This document shows, one piece after another, positions 9,720-20,955 of a stretch of 64,000 nucleotides of DNA. The notes under the pieces are model-generated. The model did not search any database and was not told where the DNA came from. It saw nothing but the letters and a program-made list of their open reading frames with translations. Source of the stretch: Spodoptera frugiperda (Eukaryota > Arthropoda > Insecta > Lepidoptera > Noctuidae); contig NC_064214.1 of the NCBI RefSeq assembly GCF_023101765.2, positions 1,308,001 through 1,372,000 on the forward strand, in the 5' to 3' direction. Position 1 is the stretch's first letter, and the number at the start of each line of letters is the position of its first letter. The translations under genes were made by a program, and so were the position numbers.

Positions 9720-11429
9720 AAAAAAATTACTTTAAGTCTAGTATTTCTGGGTGCTTCTCACATCATTTTATAGGACTTTTGTGAAGACTTATATTATAAA
9801 ACACTGATACGGGCTACGTTCTTTTTAAAAAGAGAAAAAAAGTAAATTAAAACACACAAACTCTTTTATCTTCTTACCGTAATAAGTAATATTTGTTTCA
9901 CCGTTATATACATTATAAAGGTTTTATGAATCACATTTTTTTGGTATCTCCAATGCCCCATGTAAGGTATGGCAAAATTCTTTTATAATATGTGAACCTT
10001 AAATTTGCCTACAGCATTCATGCGTACAAGATTTTGGTTAGATCATTTTCAAGATCAAAGCTTTATAGTGTCTTTTTATATAATTTATAAGAATATCGGG
10101 GATTATCTAATGAAATGAGACACTAATTACATACGAATAAAACACATTATAGCGTGACAAAGGGTTTTATTTAGAACATGGTCATCTGAGCCTTTTTGAG
10201 AATTATAAAGTTAGTCTTTGTTTCTATGTCTGAATTTATTAAGGTGGTATATAACAAAATTAAAAAAGAAGGGAATAAGTTTGTGTCTAATGTTATATGT
10301 AATAGGTAAAATCTCGCATGAAAACTTAGTTATGATCTCTGATTAACGTGAAATTCCCACTCAATATTAAACTTTACCTATTTCTTAATCATAATACCTA
10401 TGATATATCCTATGTCCACTTTCCTCATCCATTTTACCTTGTATTTCATTTAAAAGAATATGATAACTGTTAAAAAATTCGTTTTTGGGAATTCCCTAGT
10501 GAGATCCGTATTTTTTTCATGTAGTCCGTCGTTCGCTGAATGAATGTGGATCAAGATAAGCTTTGTTTATGTATTAAAATTCTTTGAAAAAACGCTTTAG
10601 ATTTTTTTTCTAATATTAAGGACAAACCTACAAATAATGTAATGCTATATGCTGATAAATACTTTTACCTATACATACGTACAGAAAAGTTCAAGAGAGT
10701 CGCAATAAAAATCAGTAGGTTGCTACTTAGTTCCACGTTAAACAATTTCAAATTAAAATAAAACTATTTAAGAACACAAGCAAAACTAAGACAAATACTA
10801 CGAGTAATGATTCCAGAATTGTCCCCATTCATACATCACATAAAAAGCAACACTGACTCATTATAACGTATGCTAATAACAGATTAACAAACCAAATCCG
10901 TATGACATAGGGAATTAAATGGATACAAAACGTCCCTTTTCGGGATTTTCACCGATTCATGACAATTTTAAGTAATAAACATACGATTATGTATGACATG
11001 TGTATGGGATGGGCATCTTTATACGCTATACACGTACATTTTGCTCTGCATCAAGTCAAAAATACATAAATATGATGTAGATAAAGTACTAAGGACATTA
11101 GTCGGTGACTTTTGTGAATTTTCCTTTAAATTAAATAAAATACATAGTTACGTGTATAACCTTACGTTTAAAGACAAAGGGTGCGCCCACGCTTTGATAA
11201 AGTTAATTAGACTTGTTGTAAAATACATGTACGAATACTAAGGCAGGTACAATTGTTTCTGTAGTAATCAAAATTTTGGTCTGCTAATTAGATAAGTAGA
11301 TATTACATATTTATTTCAGGTTTAAGAGATGGAACAAATTAAATTTTAATTTCGTTCTTTTGACCTACGTCTTTTACCTATTGTTTATTTGGGTTTTTGT
11401 TGAAATTGTCCAAGCGTAATTAATAATTA
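9720..11429. other. Intergenic, nothing identified
   Basis: AT-rich stretch of 1.7 kb. The open frame at 10993-11241 has no recognisable motif and AT-driven composition, so I do not call it a gene. Confidence 0.5.
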
Positions 11430-11848
11430 TGGTTGCTCGTAGGTTATAGACACCCGCTTCTCATGCATCTGACTTTTCCGAGGTATATGTACTTTATAAG
11501 ATTATTTAGACACCACTGACAAATGGTGAAGGAAAACAATGGATTATAATTTCTAATAATAAGTTTGAAATCGCTAACCAGTATTGTGATTAATCCGGAG
11601 CTGCGGACAACGTAACAGGTTACCGGGGCTCCGGCTCAAATCAGGAAAAGGAACGGGGTGGTTTTTAGTCAGTAAGAGTCTGACACTCCCTCTCGCCTCA
11701 CCTAAGGCGGGAGAAGTCATTGGATGATTTTCCCCCGCCAAAAAAAATCATTGTGATTAATGGTGATTAATGTTCAAACCTTCTTTCTCCGTTTAAAAAG
11801 AGACCTTTGGTCAGCAGTGGCCACTTATAAGCTGTTCATGTGTGATGT
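11430..11848 (+). repeat. SINE family A, split by a family-B insertion
   Basis: + strand copy: degenerate head (GGTTATAGACACCCGCTTCT), body (TTTGAAATCGCTAACCAGT), then GTGATTAATGTTCAAACC and tail GGTCAGCAGTGGCCACTTAT. A family-B element interrupts it at 11595-11749. The B-box is degraded. Confidence 0.7.
11595..11749 (+). mobile_element. SINE-like retroposon (family B) nested in family A
   Basis: From CCGGAGCTGCGGACAACG to GATGATTTTCCCCCGCC with an A-rich tail. An exact 12-bp target duplication, ATTGTGATTAAT, lies at 11583-11594 and 11750-11761. This is the second independent case of B landing in A. Confidence 0.85.
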
Positions 11849-12480
11849 ATCCAAGCAGTTCATGCCAGTTATGTAGTTTCATGATCCTCGAGTCTAAGAA
11901 ATTATTAGTTCGTTTTACTTGTTTGATGAAAGATTATAAAACGTCTATAAGTAAAACTCAGTTTAGAAACTATATTCGGAAATATGTTTCAAGATACAAC
12001 TATTTCAACTTCAAAAATGTTCTAAACATTACAACATCTCGTTCAACAAATACTTATATTTAACAATATAATCAGTTCGACCTTGGGTCCTACACATAGC
12101 CTAAAGCAAATACCATGAATCATAGAGATGCAAGCCTTAAAACCAATTAGAACTATTCACGTTACCCTATTTCGGTCAAACGCTAAGTAAATAAGTAAAT
12201 AGAAGTACTACGCCCACAACTCGTTTGTGAATGAAGCACTTGCTAGTCCATTCATAACTTAAGTAATAGTAAAGTCTGTTAAGTTTTCTTGCAACTCCAA
12301 CTTAAATAAATTTGAACGATAGTAGTTAGGAGTTGGCTTTAAGAAAAAGTTTACAATAGAAAAATAAATATCTCCGGAATTTCCTCTTTCACATCGTTGG
12401 AATGCAATAAAAACAATAAATTTGTCAATAAATCTCATTTTTTAACCGAAAATCGCATTTATTAATCATATGATCTAAGA
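11849..12480. other. Upstream region of first cuticle gene
   Basis: AT-rich, no gene. It probably includes regulatory sequence for the cuticular protein gene downstream, but no specific site can be named from the sequence alone. Confidence 0.4.
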
Positions 12481-12541
12481 GCGAGGTCATTGTGCGCAGG
12501 CGCGGAGATGTGCGAACGCATGAGGACGCAGGATATTTTGC

Positions 12542-12576
12542 TATAAAAATGTGGGGCGACCCCTTGTGACCACAGT
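12542..12576 (+). promoter_or_regulatory. TATA box and initiator of first cuticle gene
   Basis: TATAAAAA at 12542-12549 is followed about 32 bp later by an arthropod-like initiator, CACAGT (12571-12576). Transcription would begin near 12574 and give a ~31-base leader before the ATG at 12605. The spacing is right for a focused core promoter, common in stage-specific cuticle genes. Confidence 0.75.
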
Positions 12577-12604
12577 ATCGAACGGGGATCGGAAGGACAC
12601 AGAC

Positions 12605-15600
12605 ATGAAGCTGGTGAGTCCTTGGAAATATAAGTTTAGTGCCAGTGTTTGTGAAAAAATAATATATTTTTAATTTAAAAAAAAAATATCAGTGAAAAAA
12701 AATTTAAGTTGGATTTTTTGTGTTTGGTAACGTAAAAACGTTAATGTAATGTGTATAAATTTTGAATACTTTTAAATAAATGTTTTTCCTTAAATTTTCA
12801 AACAGTGTAAAAATAAGAATATTTTACAAATTTTAAAGTTCACAATTCATACAGAATCACGGAATAATTTAACTTCCAAAATTATTCAAGATAAATTATT
12901 AAAAACTTCTAGACATAAATAACTCGAACAATTAAGAACGAAGAAGCTTTTAATTGAGTGCCATTTCGCGCTAATCATGAATTGGAAAATTAATTTTCTC
13001 TCAAACCAAAATCTTGTTTCAAATTAATCTTCGTTTCGAATTCCAACTTAATATTAAAGACTCAAATTAAGAACTAAATATATAATAATATGAAGCTTGA
13101 AATAAACGTACAATTTGGTAAAGTTGAAACCACAAAATTGGTCTGTTTACAGTTACATATACCGAATGAAATAAACCATATAAACCATATACATAAAATT
13201 TCACGAATTAAAATCAGTTAAAATTTTTTTATTTATAAATATTTTTATTAGAGTTATCACGGTTTTAACTCTGACAAGAGTAAATAAAACTCATATTGAA
13301 TTTACCAATACGAGTACCTGACAAACTGAAATGTCCTTAATAAAACAATTGATTTATATGTTTTCTAAAAATCTATAAATTCATCATTTACAGAAACTAA
13401 ATCAATTTTGATTAAAACTAATCGCAATAATATCTTCCACAGCTACTAATCTTCGCCGCCATCTTGGCTTTCTCGCTGGCAGAGGAGAAGAAAAAGGTAG
13501 AAGTCGTTAATGACTCAGAAGCCGAAGCATCAGCGACTATCGAGCTCATGAAAGAAGGAGTAGACCTGAACACAGCTGCTAGCTCATACAACTCCTATGT
13601 TCCTCCAAGCCAGCGACCTCCTCATTGGAACGTGAAACCTATTCAACCAATCCAGACATCTGTACCAGCCAACGTACAGAATGACTATTATCAATGGAGC
13701 ACCCCGGTCTACCATCCTCCTACAACCACTACTCCAGTGTCGGTGATCAAGAACGAGCAGTACTATGGTGAAAATGGCCACTACAAATACGAGTAAGTTC
13801 TTTTTTTTTTTGGTGAAAGATCAGTACCCTTAGTACGAATTTGCTTTACGAAACGAGAATGCGTTCGGCGCTCTGATTGGTCGGCGTGAATGAACTAACC
13901 AATCAGAGTGCCGAATGCGCTCTCATTACGTTTTCGTTCAATGTAAAGCAAACTCATACTAAGGGTACAGAATATTTAAGCTCGTTGTCTTTATTTGGCG
14001 GTTAAAGTAAAAAGTCTTCGTCATAACCACTTTTGGTCGACTCTAGGGACATCTTAAATGACTAATCTCTTGGTATAAGTATACCGCGTCACCGTCAGAT
14101 AACGATGATATAGAAAAGGAGTCACCTTCAGGAAGTTTACCTATCTAATCTATTTCCCAAACATGTCCTTGTAAAGTTCTAAACCACGCCGAAGATTAAA
14201 GACATTATTCACTTTAATTCTAGTCTCAAGAGCACAATCTACAAATACAATGCTTCAGTGTAATCTTGACAAAACCGAAGTAATCTGTAACAAGTTGTAA
14301 AGCTCCGTAAAGTAATATCGTGGGCCTACATACGCGTAATGGCAATTACTTAAGGCTGTGTTCACAAGATCATTAAACGCCTACATGATGATAAATCTGT
14401 CCTAAAATGTTGGAAATCTCCTTATAGATTCTCCTTAATCTTTGTAACCTAATATTAGGTATGTTATTCCCTTAAAGGATAGGTAGATTATGTACCTGAA
14501 CCTGAAAAACCTTCAAAATTTTTGGTACTAAAGTATGCGTACATATAAATATTTTGTATAAAAGGTCGATCGCGAGGAACATTTAGAAAAAAAGTCGATC
14601 GCTAGTACATATACATAAGTTGGCCACCCCTTGTCTATACTGAATGAGCCTTCATTAGATTTTCTATGATTTCGGAATCGCATCTAAGATGCCTCATAGA
14701 CCGTTGTCTAGCGACTACTCGACTAAAGAGTTAGATTTCGGTCCAGTTATAATCACATTTCCATAATTTAAAACACACAAACCGCAAATATTGAGACCAT
14801 TGTCCTTGACAATCATAACTGGGGTTCGAAAAGCAAATATTATGTAAAAATCTGTGTTATGATGACACAGTCCCTAACGGTCGGGCGGACCGCTCATACA
14901 GGTTTCACAAAATCCCAGGTCATCTTGACCATAACTGTTTCTTGAATGTCATCAGACCTCCAAAAAGGTCCTAATTTTGTGTAGGTTACCCCAATAATAA
15001 CTGTACCGTCATCGTCAACAGCGTGTAAATATCTTGAGATCTTTTTAAAAATGTACCGTTGTCACATCGATTCGAATTTATTGATCCATAATTTTTATGA
15101 TGTCTCGTAGTTTTTTTATATTTACTTAAATTCTTTTTCGTAGACATGTAGACTAAATAAGGAATATATTAACGGATCAACCTATTGAACTACTAATATT
15201 AACGATGTTTTGGTTCCTCTATTGTCTTGTAGGTAAACTCCTTTTGTGGTCATTTAGGTATAGTCTCAAGCGGATGATATAAGTAGGGTGGATAAAAAAC
15301 TGCTAAGCACATCCCGCGGTGATAAAAATCTTTATAGTGTGGCAGGCCTTGATAAAAAGTAGCACGCGAACATAAAGGAACATTATCATAGATCATTTTC
15401 GTACCTACGACGCGATATAGCTTCCGAATCAAAGTTTCATATGGGAAATATCAACGGTTTGTCATCGGTTAAATCATTGCTAGGATTCGCTTTTGTACCT
15501 GTGTTTGTTATAAACAAAATATGCTCTGCTTGCGAAAATTTTATAAACTGACTGTCTTTATGTTTACTCTATGTAATTCCTGACATTTCCATACTCATTA

Positions 15601-18600
15601 AAGGCGAAAAAAATATGATACAAGGTCCAAATGATTTTAAACCTTAACCCATTCTCCTTAGATACCAGATCGCTGATGGCACTCACGTCGGAGAAGAAGG
15701 TTACTTCACTGACCCCAAGCAAACTGAAGAGAGTCTTGTAAAGAAGGGATGGTACTCCTACGTTGGTGCTGATGGCAAGAAGTACACCGTCACCTACTGG
15801 GCTGACCATACTGGCTTCCATGCGTATGGTGACCATCTGCCCACCCCTCCTCCTCCATAGTAAGTATATCTTTACTATAAGAAACGTTTCGTAAAGGTTT
15901 TGGTAAGTTTTGAAGGAAAACATTATGAGACAACCTGGGCTTAAAATTTCTAATTATTTGTTTGAATTTTCCAACCGACATTGAGCAAGCGTGGTGATTG
16001 ATGCTCAAACCTTCTCCGTATGAGAAGAGACCTTTGGTCAGCAGTGTCCATTTATATCTGATAAAGGGTTCAAGAACAATTTTCTTGGGAAGTTCGGTTT
16101 CATTCAGTGTTTAGTCATATTTTCGTAAAATGTTTCCAATGTCATACTAACAAGCCTTCATTTTAAAACTTAAATCTCTACCAGTTTTGAAGTAGAATAA
16201 AATAAAGCAACAGAAACCAGCACTTCGTCCCCAAACCTTAAATCAATATATAATTAGTAAACAAAGTTTAATATTAATAAAATCTCAAAACCAAACGAAT
16301 AACAACAAAATACTAATCAAACCACGTTAGCGAAACACAATTATTTTTCTCCAAATCGGTTTCCTAGTATTACAATGTAAGACGTGGCCCTTTTCCTGAA
16401 CAGGAGGGCGGGAGTGCTCTTGAGTGAGTTATAGCCTCAACTTGTTTGTCATAGCCGAAATAAATGGCCACAAATAAAAATAAGGAACAAAATAAAATAA
16501 GTTTGTATCGAAAAGAAAGTGTTTACTGACGTTAACAGTATTGTTTATTATATTACATACAAATCGTGACTGCTGTGCAATGAGTTCCAGGTTCGATTTC
16601 CGGATGGTTTAAAGTATTGTTACGTACCTAACAGTAATGGCAAAGTCTGTAATTATGTCCAGTGTCTGACTTTTATGAACATAACACAAAAAGATTCACT
16701 ACAAAAAATTGTGAATTGTGGCACCTCATTAAAACTTGTAAAAGATTAAAAGTGTGATTTTTATGATATGCAGTAGAGTGTGACTCATTTTCTAATGTTT
16801 TGGTGTTAGGTATTTACAGTTTGCTACCGTAACCAGTTTCCTATAAAAATATTCGCGAATCTAGTCCATAGGAATATTTTAACTAATAATATATTTGTCG
16901 TACCGTTACGAATTCCATTTTTGATGTTTACTAACAAATGGAAAAACTTAATCCGTATAAACCGTTTTATGAAATCCAAATAAGAAAACATATTTTTTTA
17001 AGGAGCTGCATTATAAACTAACTAACCGCCGAATGTGGGTTTTCCAATTCTTTTTCTTTCATTCAAGCTTTGTCCAATGACAATAACAACAACATTATCT
17101 AATATAGTGTAGTTGTTCGGAAGTAATGACCGAATAAACAATTCAGTGATTCATTTCCATTGAAGATTATATCAAGGTTCCCAAAGCAATAAACTTATTA
17201 TTAAGCAGAAACAGATTCAACAAAGATTACGAACACATTCTTAAAAAGCCAATTAACACTACGGTTAAATAAAACTAAACAAGCATCTATTATCTCAATT
17301 ACATATCGAGAAGACAGCGGTCATGTTTAAAAATGGCGGATTTACCGTTATAAAATAACAAATGAGGTACAAGTAAAAGAAGTTCGTAATTTGAACATGG
17401 AAACGGCATAAACTGTCCGCCCGCTTGTCACATCAAACTTGTATTTGCATAGAACATAATAGATGGTGGGTCAGCGATGTTAAATAGACATTTAAATGTA
17501 GTATAAATCAACTTTAAAGTGTGTAAATACGGTTCTAAATTGGCTAAACATTTAAGAGTATAGATTAGTCTTATTTATTACTACTAGTGGTCGCCTAGTG
17601 GTTGAAATTCAACCATATACGATTTAATTTACAATACCACTTAACATACGTTCAAGGATAATTTTTATTTAACTCAAACTCAAACAAACTCTTTTATAAA
17701 ACTCTATTCATATGAGACGTCAATATCATCGCAATGTCTATCGATTTTGACGTTTTGTCAAATACGATCAGATACTATGCATGTGTGTGTAATGTTTTAT
17801 TTATTGATTTAATGTACTTTATAAGCATTATTTTTGAAAAATATTAGCGTTCTGAACTTCTCCTACACATAAACTATAAGTGTACCAAATTTTATGCTCC
17901 TACGTCCGCGTAATTTTCGTAAAAAGCGGTCCAAAGTTTTTGCATCACGTATTAATATATAGATTCACTTCCAAAAACGCTTTTGTAAAAGTGTGTATAG
18001 GTAAATTGTACTTACTGAAATTTCAACCTTAAACATATCATCAGTATGACACTAAAATGGAAAGCAATTATGATAGCTCCCTTTTACACGATATACATAA
18101 CACAACTGGTATTAAATCGGTGTTTACAAGTAAGACGTGCACTTCTGTTTACTTCGTTAGAGAAGAATGGATATGTAAAGTTTACAAATAATACACGGAT
18201 GAAATGAATAATTGGCATAATTGTACACAATCCAATATAATCTATTGTTTCCTTACAAAACACAACGACTTCTGAAGATTACATTTCAGTATTTGCTATT
18301 GTAAACTCTTTATTGATATAGCGGAACTTATTATTTCATTGAATTTCCTGTTGCAATATTGTTTGTAATTAATATTTTTTTAAATACCGATAAAATTCTT
18401 TCCAATGTTTACATACTGTGAAAATTGTTCCGTAACGTAGGAATTAAATCTTCAGATTCTTACTGAAGAAATACTTAATTAGATGCGATAGGAATTTTAA
18501 CTGCCTAATGTTTAAAAGCGTTTAACAGATAACAGTGTCGAATAATAATAAGAAACAAAACTGTCATCTTATTATGGGACATTCAACATGTATGGCAATT

Positions 18601-19160
18601 ATAAAAGAATAACTATATGAGGTAAATAGATACCATACAGTTTTTTGTTTAAAAAATGTATGGTTATCTCGACCATAAAACGAATGCGTCGTCACTTGAT
18701 ACATTTAAAACAGTTCCTATGACATAATCGTTCAACCTCAAGATGACCGATTTGGGATTTCCTGTGCAAACCTTTAGTTGAATTAAAGACCAGAAAACCT
18801 TGTTAGACCTTCACAAAACTAAAATATTTCGTGATTATTTTCTTTAAGGTCATTTTGTAAAACGTTTGTGTCTCTTATTGTTACAGCAAGCCCGTAGTTG
18901 AGAACAAGCCTCTTTACGACTACCCAACTCAGACTCAGGCACCAGCAGTCTTCTACCCAACTCAACCAGCTCCAGTGCCCGTGAAACCAATCTACGTGCC
19001 ACCTCAACCAACCCTACCGCCTGTACAACAGCCAACCTATGCCCCTCAACCTAGCTACCCCCCACAGAACTACATCCCTCCCCAACAGACGTACTACCCT
19101 CCTCAACAAACGTACTATCCTCCCCAACAAAATTACTACCCCCAACAAAACCACGTTTAA
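12605..19160 (+). CDS. RR-1-type cuticular protein, YYPPQQ-repeat tail
   Basis: Four exons: 12605-12613, 13443-13792, 15662-15859 and 18887-19160, all with GT-AG introns, giving 276 residues. The first exon codes only MKL, typical of insect cuticle genes. Signal peptide MKLLLIFAAILAFSLA. Residues about 120-186 form a Rebers-Riddiford (chitin_bind_4) domain: IADGTHVGEEGYFTD, GWYSYVGADGKKYTVTYWA, then GFHAYGDHLPTPPPP. This domain binds chitin in the exoskeleton. The linker before it is Pro/Thr-rich; the tail (187-276) is Pro/Gln/Tyr-rich with YYPPQQ repeats that could cross-link or self-associate. An in-frame TAG at 15858-15860 spans the exon 3 donor and is removed by splicing. Introns 2 and 3 (1.9 and 3.0 kb) hold a MITE and a SINE. 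The exact CPR number is not assignable. Confidence 0.93.
13824..13968. mobile_element. Foldback MITE-like element (family C) in cuticle gene intron 2
   Basis: Imperfect inverted repeat over nearly the whole length. The ends read GTACCCTTAGTA and TACTAAGGGTAC. The core pairs GCGCTCTGATTGGTC with ACCAATCAGAGTGC. No transposase and no certain target duplication. A diverged relative lies at about 31246-31380. Confidence 0.7.
15930..16060 (+). repeat. SINE family A, truncated
   Basis: Lies in intron 3 of the first cuticle gene. Body and tail only: CAACCTGGGCTTAAAATTTC, AGCAAGCGTGGTGATTGATG, CTCAAACCTTCTCCG and GACCTTTGGTCAGCAGTG. The tRNA-like head is missing, consistent with 5' truncation during reverse transcription. 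Confidence 0.7.
16566..16616 (+). repeat. tRNA-like repeat fragment (family H)
   Basis: Contains AGGTTCGATTTCCGG, close to a Pol III B-box, after CTGCTGTGCAATGAGTTCC. A similar block lies at 45771-45842, so this is a dispersed tRNA-like repeat rather than a tRNA gene. No cloverleaf can be drawn. Confidence 0.5.
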
Positions 19161-19677
19161 ATCATAAATAGGTAGCGGTATATTTATAATGAAAACAACG
19201 ACCATAGAGATTATTTTTGTATTAAAAATGAGAACTGTTGTATCCTCTGTACTTTAAACTGCATCGTTTATAAATATTTGATCATCATCGGTTGAAAGTA
19301 TCGCGATAAAAGTTTTAACTTTCTTGAGCTCTCATAATCGTATTAAGATAATACCATCATGAGACCAAGTTTCGCTTAACGCAGGAACGGTAAAAAGTAA
19401 TGCGGACCAAAGTATTTCACTCGCTTTACTTTCATATCGATATTTCGTATTTTTCTAATCGAATCGATGAATTTTAATGTACAGATACTTTTAGCTCTAT
19501 AGGTATACGAATAACATTACCTCTGAACGATTATAGCGATGTAAATCGATGCGATCGATTGAAGTCAGTGATCTTAGTCACGATTATGAATTGTGAATTC
19601 GATCACTGATCGAGGTATGACAGGTTTTGTGATAGTATTGTATGTTCAAAGCCTAATATGTGATGTATTGGTAATCA

Positions 19678-19683
19678 AATAAA
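19678..19683 (+). terminator. Poly(A) signal of first cuticle gene
   Basis: AATAAA about 520 bp after the stop codon, followed by a T/G-rich stretch (TTTTGTATATAATTTGTTG). Earlier A/T-rich alternatives cannot be excluded. Confidence 0.5.
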
Positions 19684-19699
19684 TAAGTTTTGTATATAA

Positions 19700-20840
19700 T
19701 TTGTTGTATCATTCTAAATGTAATCCCTAAACCCTTACATTTTGACGAGATGACAATAAAGAGAAATAGTAATAAGATGAGAAAGATAATATTGATATCG
19801 TATTAACGGTCAGTCTCTCACTGTTTTTTCGCATTGGTTTTTACAAAGACGTCAATTTGAAAACTTATTACATAAAATATTTTGCAGAACTCGTAACAAT
19901 GATATACCTAATTATTATAATAGACATACCTACGAAGTTTCTTTTTCAAGAAACCCATTACGTCATCGTTGAGTCCAATTAGGGTTTGAATATACACAAA
20001 TAAGCATAAAGCTGCCTTTCAAAGAAATAAATGAGGCGTTGAAATTGCATAAAAAGAAAATAAATACACATATTTGGAAAAAAACACAGTTTGAAACAAG
20101 AGTCCCACAATTTTTAACGAGGTAAAAAAATAACCCATTTTAAACCTACTGAGCTGGTAATTTAACCGCGGTAGGTTTTAACCAAAATTCTTGAGAACCG
20201 GTTTATAGGCCATTGACTCGACTTTGACCATTACAGAACTTGCATCACTTTACGACACGCGAATTTGGGATGACCGCATAAAACCTTCAATTTATCTTGC
20301 AATTTATCGAACGCAGTCTTTTCGCATCCGCCTCAGGGGTTTTTGATCTCTTTAATTAATTAAAATCCATGAATCACTCGTTCTCTCTGTCCTTTTCCTT
20401 TTACAAATACATTGTATTACAATCGACTTAGAATGAAAGACAATGCATTCACTATTCCATTGTTTAATATGTTGTTAATCGAATTCCTAAAGCCTAGGCC
20501 TATATATTAGTTGGTTTGTCAATAACATCACATTCATCTTGTAAAAATCAAACAAGTTACAAATCAATTCTCATTCTTCAGCTTTAGTAGCGACAGTCAT
20601 ATTTCTGAGGTAATTGTCTTGAACGCTACAGGTATAAAAACGCTGAAGGCAACTAGTATCAACACCCCAATATTAACTAATACTCGAACATCATCCATGG
20701 CTGCTTTACTCTGAGGATAATAAGTGTGGCTTGAACTAATGCTGTATTGGACACGGGATAAAAACAACAACGGGGCAAAAAGTGTGCATCAAAGAAGAGA
20801 AACGTTAGCCAAACGATCTCTTTCACGAATGCCTGGACAC
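19700..20840. other. Spacer between the two cuticle genes
   Basis: AT-rich, about 1.1 kb, no gene or recognised repeat. It should contain the control region of the second cuticle gene. Confidence 0.45.
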
Positions 20841-20850
20841 ACATCGCGTG

Positions 20851-20887
20851 TATATAAATATATGCGGAATTCATTTTCATTACCAGT
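20851..20887 (+). promoter_or_regulatory. TATA box and initiator of second cuticle gene
   Basis: TATATAAATA at 20851 is followed about 34 bp later by CCAGTC (initiator-like, A at 20885). The ATG is at 20956, leaving a ~70-base leader. The layout matches that of the upstream cuticle gene. Confidence 0.65.
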
Positions 20888-20955
20888 CTATTTTCCACGA
20901 GTGCTATAGTGTGACGTGAAAATTGTTATCAGAAACATTGACAGCTTCAAGAAAA

